A stretch of DNA of 9,102 nt. Origin: an uncultured Clostridium sp. Its GTDB lineage: Bacteria; Bacillota; Clostridia; Lachnospirales; Lachnospiraceae. The first letter of the stretch is position 1. The number at the start of each line of letters is the position of its first letter. Under the pieces are notes generated by a model. That model made no database searches, was not told the DNA's origin, and was given only the letters and a program-made list of their open reading frames with translations. Of the stretch, positions 1 to 6,083 are shown piece by piece. The position numbers and the translations under genes are program-made. The stretch lies in NCBI GenBank assembly GCA_938036545.1, contig CALHQJ010000084.1, positions 1-9,102 on the forward strand, in the 5' to 3' direction.

Positions 1-61
1 TCTGCACTTGTCTACCGCTTTTTCCACCTGTACAGGCACCAAGTAATTTTTTATTCAATAC

Positions 62-70
62 CATACTATA
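62..70 (+). promoter_or_regulatory. candidate -10 element of the DUF4397 gene, mother-cell sigma (SigE/SigK)-like
   Basis: The string CATACTATA lies here. It fits the SigK -10 pattern CATAnnnTA and matches 7 of 8 positions of the SigE -10 CATACAAT. A start point about 7 nt downstream (near 77) would leave a short leader holding the ribosome binding site GCGAGG (87-92), 7 nt before the ATG at 100, so the geometry fits. I could not find a convincing -35 partner: a CACC at 37-40 is too far away, and the AT-rich stretch at 43-49 is only a loose match. SigA-like strings (TATAAC, 69-74) overlap it, so an ordinary promoter is possible. Confidence 0.33.
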
Positions 71-99
71 TAACATCTTAATAAAAGCGAGGTCTTTTT

Positions 100-1026
100 A
101 TGGCTGATTCGATTTACACTGCAATGGCTGTTGGAGATGGCTATCCCTTACCTCCCCTTCCAAATCCTGGAGAAGGCGGCCCTCTTCCAGATTTCCCAAC
201 CGACGTCCTTCCCGACGACGGAAGCACACCCGTAATCCCTCTGCCAAATCCCGGGGAAGGTGGCCCTCTTCCAGATTTTCCAGACGGAAACGGCAATACT
301 CCTGTTATTCCCCTGCCAAACCCTGGAGAAGGCGGCCCTGTCTCCAATGGACACAGCGGACATAACCACGGCATTTTGGGCTCTATCATTACCGTAATTC
401 CCCGTCCCATTATCCCCTGCTACTTCTGCCATTCTACTCAGTATGGCACTGTCCGCTTTTTAAACGCTGCGTCTGGATACAATTCATTTTTAATTTATAT
501 CGGAAATCAATTAATTGTCAACTCCCTAGGAAACTCGGAAATCACCCAATATGGTCGGGTTTCTGCCGGAAGACAGACCATTACCGTCTCCGGCCCCAAT
601 GGTTACGTATACATCCAGAAATCCATTACCGTCCGCTCTGGCCAGGCCATGACCATCGCCATCTTCAATACTGCCGGAGGACTGGATCTAATGGAAATTA
701 CAGACAATACCTGCCAGGCCGGAGCCGGAACCGGCTGCTTCCGCGCCTGCAACCTGTCTGTAACCAATCAAAGCCTCAATGTATCTTTAAATAATAACTA
801 CGTCAACTTCCAGGGACTGTCCTATAAGCAGATTACCGGAGCAGTTTATCTTCCAATGGGTTCGTATCTGGTTCAGGTATTCAACAATCCATCCTTTACC
901 GGAAATCCTCTGGTATCCTCTTCGGTATATGTCCGTCCTTCTACTTCCTATACCTTATATATCTTCAACTGGAACTCTTCCAAAGACGCCATCCGCACCC
1001 TGGTGGTAGAAGATCGGCAGGGATAA
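100..1026 (+). CDS. DUF4397-like domain protein with Pro/Gly-rich repeat N-terminus, possible spore-surface protein
   Basis: This 308-residue protein has no signal peptide, transmembrane segment or sorting signal. Residues 16-81 are rich in Pro and Gly and contain the unit PLPNPGEGGP three times (19-28, 47-56, 71-80), twice followed by LPDFP. A short His patch (HSGHNH, 85-90), an Ile/Pro stretch and a CxxC (C107, C110) follow. Residues about 115-204 read like a DUF4397 beta domain (start YGTVRFLNAASGYNSF), and about 213-303 like a second, weaker copy starting at CFRACNLS. The five cysteines (107, 110, 205, 213, 217) sit at domain edges. Function is unknown. Cytosolic synthesis, the Pro-rich tail, the cysteines and the CATACTATA promoter element suggest a spore coat or exosporium component, but that is inference. 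The ATG is supported by GCGAGG 7 nt upstream. The gene stands alone and converges on the operon to its right. Confidence 0.85.
   Translation: MADSIYTAMAVGDGYPLPPLPNPGEGGPLPDFPTDVLPDDGSTPVIPLPNPGEGGPLPDFPDGNGNTPVIPLPNPGEGGPVSNGHSGHNHGILGSIITVIPRPIIPCYFCHSTQYGTVRFLNAASGYNSFLIYIGNQLIVNSLGNSEITQYGRVSAGRQTITVSGPNGYVYIQKSITVRSGQAMTIAIFNTAGGLDLMEITDNTCQAGAGTGCFRACNLSVTNQSLNVSLNNNYVNFQGLSYKQITGAVYLPMGSYLVQVFNNPSFTGNPLVSSSVYVRPSTSYTLYIFNWNSSKDAIRTLVVEDRQG
154..339 (+). repeat. three in-frame copies of a PLPNPGEGGP-coding repeat
   Basis: Copies start at 154, 238 and 310, so spacings are 84 and 72 bases. The first two copies run on into LPDFP and the third breaks off after GGP. The DNA copies differ at synonymous positions (for example CCTGGAGAAGGC against CCCGGGGAAGGT) while the peptide is unchanged. 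This suggests old duplications kept by selection on the protein. The spacers (TDVLPDDGSTPVI and DGNGNTPVI) are acidic and polar. Confidence 0.9.
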
Positions 1027-1070
1027 CATATTTACAGTCCTTGCCAATACCTGACCGCCCTATTTCAGCA

Positions 1071-1119
1071 CAAAAATGGAGCCGCTGCAAACAGACATTC
1101 ATCTGTTTTACAGCGGCTC
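1071..1119 (-). terminator. intrinsic terminator of the M42/Opp operon, between convergent genes
   Basis: GAGCCGCTG (1079-1087) pairs perfectly with CAGCGGCTC (1111-1119). An inner stem, AAACAGA (1089-1095) with TCTGTTT (1102-1108), closes a six-base loop. On the minus strand the stem is followed by CATTTTTG, giving a U5 tract, and it starts only 5 nt after the stop of the M42 gene at 1125. On the + strand the base following the stem begins TCTGCTTAC, so termination of the DUF4397 transcript here would be weaker. No other terminator is visible in the gap 1027-1078. Confidence 0.88.
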
Positions 1120-1124
1120 TCTGC

Positions 1125-2165
1125 TTACATTCCCAGCACATAGGCCAGCATCAGATTTACCGTATTATTCAATCCTTTTATATGGGTGCGCTCCATGCCA
1201 TGGCTGCAGTAGACTGCCATGCCGATTGCTGCTGCCTTCAGATTATTTCCGGACTTTAAAGCCGCATTGGCATCTGTGCCATAGCGGTAGAACAAGTCTA
1301 CTGCATAATCGCACTCTGCCGCTTCTGCCTGACGGATCAGGCGGCTGGTCAGTTCATAATCATAAGGAGTAGCTGCATCCTTGGCACAGATGCTGACGGA
1401 ATATTCGTTCCCATCATAATCCGGTCCAATCAGGCCAATGTCTACAGCCACAAATTCCGACACCTCAGACGGTACATAAGCTCCGCCATGGCCGATTTCC
1501 TCGTAGTGAGGGAACGCCAGAATAGTGCGGTATTTTGGCTTTAATCCATGTTCCTGCAGGTACTTAACCATGGAAAAGCAGCATGCCACTCCAGCCTTAT
1601 CATCAATAAATCTGGACTTTAAAAATCCGTTCTTCGTATACTGGCAGTCTGGCTCAATAGAAATCATGTCTCCATGACGGATTCCTAAAGCCCGCACGTC
1701 TGCCTCGGAGGAAACCGGCTGATCCAGACTGATAATCATGGTGGTTTCCTCACGGCTTAAGGTTCTGGCATCATCAAACACATGGGTGGAATGGGACTGA
1801 CTGGCCAAAAGACCTGTATACTCTCTTCCATCCTTTGTATGAACGGTCACCGTACAGCCTTCCGCACTGTAGAAGTTCATTCCGCCCAGCTGGCGTACCC
1901 GAATCATTCCGTCTTTGTCAATGCTTCGTACCATCATGCCAAGGGTATCCAGATGGGCTCCCAGCATGACGGTCTTTTCATTGTCTTCCCCTTCCAGGGT
2001 AATATAAGCAGTATGCTTATTATCATAAGTTACCTGCAGTCCAAGCTGGCCTGCAAGACGCTCAACAGCCTGATTTGCCTTATCATAAAAACCTACGGGA
2101 CTGGGGGCGTTTACCAGTTCTCGGAAACAGTCTATCGTAAACTGCTCATCTATCTGAAATTTCAT
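1125..2165 (-). CDS. M42 family metallo-aminopeptidase A (last gene of operon)
   Basis: This is a 346-residue cytoplasmic zinc- or cobalt-type aminopeptidase of the M42 (FrvX/TET) family, expected to remove N-terminal residues from short peptides and, in this family, to assemble into large tetrahedral dodecamers. Visible metal and catalytic residues are H71 and D73 in GAHLDTLG, D188 in FIDDKAG, the E222-E223 pair in HYEEIGHGGA, D242 in AVDIG and H322 in CSHGMERTH. Length is normal for the family. The usual Glu of HxDEIG is Thr here (HLDTLG). There is no signal peptide. The ATG at 2165 is preceded by AAGGAGG with 10-nt spacing, and the binding site overlaps the TAA of ATPase F, so the gene is cotranscribed with the importer. 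It is about 57% identical to the M42 gene at the other end of the operon. Substrate specificity cannot be read from the sequence. Confidence 0.93.
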   Translation of the reverse strand: MKFQIDEQFTIDCFRELVNAPSPVGFYDKANQAVERLAGQLGLQVTYDNKHTAYITLEGEDNEKTVMLGAHLDTLGMMVRSIDKDGMIRVRQLGGMNFYSAEGCTVTVHTKDGREYTGLLASQSHSTHVFDDARTLSREETTMIISLDQPVSSEADVRALGIRHGDMISIEPDCQYTKNGFLKSRFIDDKAGVACCFSMVKYLQEHGLKPKYRTILAFPHYEEIGHGGAYVPSEVSEFVAVDIGLIGPDYDGNEYSVSICAKDAATPYDYELTSRLIRQAEAAECDYAVDLFYRYGTDANAALKSGNNLKAAAIGMAVYCSHGMERTHIKGLNNTVNLMLAYVLGM

Positions 2166-2180
2166 TACTGCGTATCCTCC

Positions 2181-3137
2181 TTAAAACTGATCTGCAAAAT
2201 GGCAGGCCACAAAATGACCTTTTTCTTTCTCGCAAAGCTCTGGAGATTCTTTAAAACAGCACTCCTTCGCGTATTCGCAGCGAGGAGCAAACCGACATCC
2301 CGGTTTTGGATTAATTGGAGAGGTAATTTCTCCCTTTAACAGAATCCGTTCCTTCTTATTATGGATACTTGGCACCGGAATCGCAGAAAGAAGCGCCTGG
2401 GTATATGGATGAATTGGATGTGCAAACAGTTCTTCAGAAGTTGCATGTTCTACTACTTTACCCAGATACATAACTACAATTTCATCCGAGAAATAATTTA
2501 CAACAGAAAGATCATGAGTGATGAACATGTAAGTCAGTCCCAGCTCCTGCTGCAGTTCTTTTAACAAGTTTAAGATCTGTGCCTGAATGGATACGTCTAA
2601 TGCCGAAACCGGTTCGTCACAGACAATAAACTTGGGATTCATAGCCAGAGCACGGGCAATTCCGATACGCTGGCGGCGGCCTCCGTCCAGCTCATGTGGG
2701 TAAGTATTCACCAGACGCTCAGACAGGCCAACTAGCTCCATCAGTTCTCGTACTCGTTTATCCTGATCAGCTTTATTTTTATATACTTTATGCAGACGCA
2801 GCGGTTCTGCAATAATCTCGCTGACCGTTTTTCGTGGGTTTAGGGATGCAAACGGATCCTGGAAAATCATCTGCATCTCGGAACGCAGCTTGGTCATTTC
2901 CTTGGAGGAAAGTTTGGTCACATCCCTTCCCTCAAAAATAACTTCGCCGCTGGTAGGCTCGTGAAGCCGCAAAATAGCTCGTCCAGTGGTGGATTTTCCA
3001 CATCCGGATTCTCCTACTACCCCCAGGGTCTTGCCCCGTTCCAATTTAAAGCTTAAGCCGTCTACCGCATGAAGAGTACCTGCGGGAGTCTCAAAATATT
3101 TCTTTAAATCCTTTACTTCCAGTAAGATATCGCTCAT
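2181..3137 (-). CDS. peptide ABC transporter ATP-binding protein, OppF/DppF type
   Basis: This 318-residue nucleotide-binding subunit pairs with the D subunit on the cytoplasmic side of the importer and hydrolyses ATP to drive uptake. Walker A is GESGCGKST (42-50), the Q-loop Gln is Q93, Walker B is FIVCDE (170-175) with catalytic E175, the D-loop is SALD (178-181) and the switch His is H208. The C-terminal oligopeptide-type extension has HPYTQALLSAIP (243-254) and four cysteines spaced C281-x5-C287-x6-C294-x17-C312, matching the iron-sulfur site known in Opp/Dpp ATPases. The ABC signature is LDGGR (150-154) where LSGGQ is canonical. The start overlaps the stop of the D gene as ATGA, with GGGAGG 9 nt upstream, implying translational coupling. 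The substrate could be oligo- or dipeptide; the aminopeptidase neighbours favour peptides over nickel or glutathione. Confidence 0.93.
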   Translation of the reverse strand: MSDILLEVKDLKKYFETPAGTLHAVDGLSFKLERGKTLGVVGESGCGKSTTGRAILRLHEPTSGEVIFEGRDVTKLSSKEMTKLRSEMQMIFQDPFASLNPRKTVSEIIAEPLRLHKVYKNKADQDKRVRELMELVGLSERLVNTYPHELDGGRRQRIGIARALAMNPKFIVCDEPVSALDVSIQAQILNLLKELQQELGLTYMFITHDLSVVNYFSDEIVVMYLGKVVEHATSEELFAHPIHPYTQALLSAIPVPSIHNKKERILLKGEITSPINPKPGCRFAPRCEYAKECCFKESPELCEKEKGHFVACHFADQF

Positions 3138-4138
3138 GCCTCATTACCTCCCAAAGTTACATTGGTACCTTCCTCATAAGCGAGACAGCGTACGCTATGA
3201 GTTTCACTTAGTTCTGTTTTAGCAGGAACACGGGTCTTGCAAAGCTCTGTAGCATACTTGCATCGAGGATGGAACGGACACCCTTTCGGCAGATTAGTAG
3301 GATCCGGCATCAAGCCTGGAATCGGTTTTAACGCTTCTGTCCGTTTTTCAATATTAGGCAGAGAACCAAACAGGCCTTCCGTATACGGATGGCTGGTATG
3401 GTCAAAAATATCCTCCAGACTTCCATGCTCTACAATCTGGCCTGCATACATAATGCTGACCTCATCACAAACCTCTGCCACAATTCCCAAATCGTGGGTA
3501 ATCATCAGCATGGATGTGCCATATTTTTCTTTCAGTTTCTGCATCAAATCCAGAACCTGGGCCTGGATCGTCACATCCAGAGCAGTAGTCGGCTCATCTG
3601 CAATCAGAAGCTGGGGATTGCAGACCAAAGCCATGGCAATAATAACCCTCTGTTTCATTCCACCGGAAAACTGGTGGGGATACTCGCCTGCACGGGTTCC
3701 GGGAATGCCTACCAGTTCCAGCATGGCCTTCGCCTTTTCCATAGCTCCCTTTGAATCAATTTTTTCATGAAGCTGGATCACTTCTGCAATCTGGTCACCA
3801 ATGGTCATAACTGGATTTAAGGATGTCATTGGGTCCTGAAAGATCATGGAAACCTGCTTGCCGCGGATATTTTCCATTTCTTTTTCTGAATATTCAAATA
3901 TATTCTTCCCTTCCAGTATAATAGATCCGCTGGTAATCTCTCCTGGAGGATTTGGGATCAGCCGGAGAATGGAAAGAGCCGTTGTAGTCTTGCCTGCGCC
4001 GGTCTCTCCTACCAGTCCCAGGGTTTTTCCTTTTTCAATCTTTAAGTCTACGCCATTAATGGCATGAACTACGCCGTCCACTGTGGAAAAGCGGACAGCC
4101 AGATCCTTTATTTCTACACTGTACTGTTTATCTTCCAT
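3134..4138 (-). CDS. peptide ABC transporter ATP-binding protein, OppD/DppD type
   Basis: This 334-residue ATPase subunit is the partner of the F subunit. Walker A is GETGAGKTT (44-52), the Q-loop Gln is Q101, the signature is FSGGM (157-161), Walker B is LLIADE (177-182) with E182, the D-loop is TALD (185-188) and the switch His is H215. The C-terminal oligo_HPY-type region includes HPYTEGLFGSLP (250-261), then LPKGCPFHPRC. Its four cysteines, C287-x5-C293-x6-C300-x17-C318, have exactly the same spacing as in the F subunit and probably bind a [4Fe-4S] cluster. Length is typical. The ATG follows AAGGAGG with a rather short 4-nt spacer, and the binding site overlaps the TAA of the permease C gene 9 bases away. 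The stop overlaps the start of the F gene. Confidence 0.94.
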   Translation of the reverse strand: MEDKQYSVEIKDLAVRFSTVDGVVHAINGVDLKIEKGKTLGLVGETGAGKTTTALSILRLIPNPPGEITSGSIILEGKNIFEYSEKEMENIRGKQVSMIFQDPMTSLNPVMTIGDQIAEVIQLHEKIDSKGAMEKAKAMLELVGIPGTRAGEYPHQFSGGMKQRVIIAMALVCNPQLLIADEPTTALDVTIQAQVLDLMQKLKEKYGTSMLMITHDLGIVAEVCDEVSIMYAGQIVEHGSLEDIFDHTSHPYTEGLFGSLPNIEKRTEALKPIPGLMPDPTNLPKGCPFHPRCKYATELCKTRVPAKTELSETHSVRCLAYEEGTNVTLGGNEA

Positions 4139-4147
4139 GGTTCCTCC

Positions 4148-5014
4148 TTACTGTTTCAGTCTTGGGTCCAGAGCGTCACGCAAACCGTCGCCCAGCAGAT
4201 TCAGGGCCAGAATGGTAATTACGATTGCCAGTCCTGGGAACAGGGTAAGATGTACGGAGTCACGCAAATAGTTGCGGCCGCTGGACAGCATTGCCCCCCA
4301 CTCCGGAGCCGGCGGCTGTACGCCCAGTCCGATAAAGCTCAAAGAAGCGGTAGACAGGATTGCACCTGCCACAGACAGAGTTGCCTGGACGATAATCGGA
4401 GCCATGCAGTTAGGCAGAATTTCCCTGAAAATAATCGTCGGACTGGATGCTCCAATAGCTCTGGCCGATTCCACAAATTCCTGATCCTTTACGCTCATTA
4501 CCGCTGCACGAACAATACGGGCATAGCTTGGAATTCCAGATACACCAATAGCCAGCATCACATAAATTAAGTCTGTACCCAGTGCGGCCACAATGGTCAT
4601 AGCCAGCAAAATGCTGGGAACTGCCAGAAAAATGTCCATAATTCTCATAATAATATTATCAACCCTGCCGCCGTAGAAACCGGCAAATGCCCCCAGGGTT
4701 CCTCCCAGAATCAGGGAAATAGATACTGAAATCAGGCCTACTACCAGGGAAACTCTGCTTCCGTGAAGCATTCTGGCGAAAATATCACGGCCAAATTCAT
4801 CGGTTCCAAACCAGTGTGCCGCACTGGGACCCTGAAGGCGGTTCTTTACATCCTGGGCTACTACCATGGTGTCATAGTCTGCAATCACATCTGCAAAGAT
4901 TGCTCCAAGGGCCAGAATTACAAGGATACCAAGTCCCAGCATGGCCATTTTATTACGGCATAAGCGCTGCCACACTTCTGCTGCCACACTGCGCTTTTTT
5001 ACTGTTGTATTCAT
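4148..5014 (-). CDS. peptide ABC transporter permease, OppC/DppC type
   Basis: This 288-residue inner-membrane subunit forms one half of the translocation pore. Features in order are a cytoplasmic Lys/Arg-rich N-terminus, the first membrane helix (about 23-45), the characteristic OppC box HWFGTDEFGRDIFARML (67-82 region), helices around 88-112 and 130-157, and the EAA loop (about 179-208, EFVESARAIGASS then LPNCMAPIIV) that docks on an ATPase. The final helices lie near 215-231 and 255-275, and the end is the family-typical GDGLRDALDPRL. Six helices are expected. The ATG has AGGAGG 8 nt upstream, overlapping the TAG of the permease B gene, so B and C are translated from one message. It pairs with the B permease encoded just upstream. 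Length fits the family (about 280-300). Confidence 0.94.
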   Translation of the reverse strand: MNTTVKKRSVAAEVWQRLCRNKMAMLGLGILVILALGAIFADVIADYDTMVVAQDVKNRLQGPSAAHWFGTDEFGRDIFARMLHGSRVSLVVGLISVSISLILGGTLGAFAGFYGGRVDNIIMRIMDIFLAVPSILLAMTIVAALGTDLIYVMLAIGVSGIPSYARIVRAAVMSVKDQEFVESARAIGASSPTIIFREILPNCMAPIIVQATLSVAGAILSTASLSFIGLGVQPPAPEWGAMLSSGRNYLRDSVHLTLFPGLAIVITILALNLLGDGLRDALDPRLKQ

Positions 5015-5026
5015 GCTGATACCCTC

Positions 5027-5956
5027 CTATTTGTATTTGGACTTAATACGTGGGTCGATATAAGCATATAACAGATCCACACACAGATTGACAATACTGA
5101 AACAGATGGAAAATACAATCACACAGCCCAATACAGCCGGCGTGTCTTTCGCCTTGATACTGTTTACCAGAAAAGTTCCGACGCCAGGCCAGGAAAATAC
5201 CGCCTCTGTCAGAACTGCTCCGCCCAGAAGAGAACCGAACTGAAGTCCGATTACGGTTACTACTGGAATCAACGCATTTTTTAAAGCATGCTTGTTAATG
5301 ACTTTATTGCGGCTTACACCTTTTGCCTTTGCTGTACGGATGTAATCCTGACGGATGACCTCCAGCATGGAAGAACGGGTGGTTCTGGTAATATTGGCCA
5401 TACAGCCCGTTCCCAGGGTAATAACCGGAAGCACCAGAGATCTCCATCCCGCTTCCATTCCTCCGGATGGGAACCAGCGTAAATTCAGGGAAAAACCAAT
5501 AATCAGCATCAGTCCCAGCCAGAAATTAGGAGTAGCGACGCCCAGTAAAGCAAATACCATACTGATGCTGTCCATAAGGGAATACTGTTTGGTCGCCGAT
5601 ATAATACCAATAGGTATCGACAATACCACTGCAAATATCATTCCCCAGAAGGCCAGCTTTAACGTAGCCGGGAATCGGGAAACAATCTCTCCAAATACAG
5701 GGCGGCCGGATTTGTAAGACTCACCCAAATCTCCATGAAGCAGATCCTTCATATAATTGACGTACTGAACGATAACCGGATCATTCAGTCCCAGTTCTTC
5801 TCTCAGGGCATCTACTGACTCCTGGGGAGCGCTCTCGCCCAGAATAGTTCTGGCCGGATCTCCGGGAGACATGGACATAATGAAAAATACCAGAAATGAT
5901 ACGCCAAGAATAACGGGGATCAGCATCAGAAGACGTTTAATGACATATTTATGCAT
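5027..5956 (-). CDS. peptide ABC transporter permease, OppB/DppB type
   Basis: This 309-residue membrane permease forms the other half of the pore. The N-terminal helix (about 9-29, KRLLMLIPVILGVSFLVFF) is followed by the family motif MSPGDPA (29-35) and an external segment containing LGLNDPVIVQYVNY and GDLGESY. Further helices lie near 100-121, 131-157, 172-190, 229-249 and 275-299. The EAA loop is at about 204-233 (DYIRTAKAKGVSRNKV then KNALIPVVT), and the protein ends in YAYIDPRI. The ATG at 5956 has a perfect AAAGGAG 8 nt upstream (5965-5971). It is separated from the binding-protein gene by 127 bases that contain a strong hairpin, and followed after 12 bases by the C permease. The assignment to family is firm; the transported peptide class is not readable. 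Confidence 0.94.
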   Translation of the reverse strand: MHKYVIKRLLMLIPVILGVSFLVFFIMSMSPGDPARTILGESAPQESVDALREELGLNDPVIVQYVNYMKDLLHGDLGESYKSGRPVFGEIVSRFPATLKLAFWGMIFAVVLSIPIGIISATKQYSLMDSISMVFALLGVATPNFWLGLMLIIGFSLNLRWFPSGGMEAGWRSLVLPVITLGTGCMANITRTTRSSMLEVIRQDYIRTAKAKGVSRNKVINKHALKNALIPVVTVIGLQFGSLLGGAVLTEAVFSWPGVGTFLVNSIKAKDTPAVLGCVIVFSICFSIVNLCVDLLYAYIDPRIKSKYK

Positions 5957-5981
5957 ATAATTGGCTCCTTTGCTAATTGTA

Positions 5982-6010
5982 TTTTTACGAAATTTTAACG
6001 CTTGTGTAAA
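5982..6010 (-). promoter_or_regulatory. weak candidate internal promoter before permease B
   Basis: On the minus strand TTTACA (6005-6010, 5 of 6 to TTGACA) and TAAAAA (5982-5987, 4 of 6 to TATAAT) stand 17 nt apart, just downstream of the intercistronic hairpin and upstream of the AAAGGAG of permease B. It could top up transporter expression. The region is AT-rich, so chance is a real possibility. Confidence 0.25.
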
Positions 6011-6016
6011 TCAGCA

Positions 6017-6051
6017 TATGCCCTGCTTCCCAGAATAAGAAGCAGGGCATA
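6017..6051 (-). promoter_or_regulatory. intercistronic hairpin after the binding-protein gene, no U-tract
   Basis: TATGCCCTGCTTC (6017-6029) and GAAGCAGGGCATA (6039-6051) form a perfect 13-bp stem with a 9-base loop, 33 bases after the binding-protein stop codon. On the minus strand the stem is followed by TATGCTGATTTACAC, with no run of U, so it is not a classic intrinsic terminator. Such stems behind binding-protein genes are known to protect the upstream message from 3' exonucleases and so raise binding protein over permease. That role is inferred here. Confidence 0.8.
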
Positions 6052-6083
6052 ACACCGCATTTTATGGCAATTTTTGCTGCAGA

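Noticed and set aside
27..36. CCTGTACAGG perfect palindrome
   Set aside because: Ten bases only, no spacer for a hairpin loop and no partner site; may be an operator but nothing supports it.
1..76. Minus-strand frame from ATG at 76 running off the left edge
   Set aside because: Only 25 codons are visible, there is no ribosome binding site before either ATG, and nothing in the translation is recognisable. A divergent gene cannot be excluded but is not supported.
141..432. Two Gly/Arg/Pro-rich open frames on the minus strand opposite the repeats
   Set aside because: They are by-products of the GC-biased Pro/Gly repeat of the DUF4397 gene; synonymous drift in the repeats supports the + strand frame only.
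1782..2339. 185-codon open frame on the + strand
   Set aside because: It runs antisense across the end of M42 A and ATPase F, both secure; low-complexity translation without motifs.
3237..3770. 177-codon open frame on the + strand
   Set aside because: Antisense shadow of ATPase D, whose Walker, signature and switch motifs fix the real frame.
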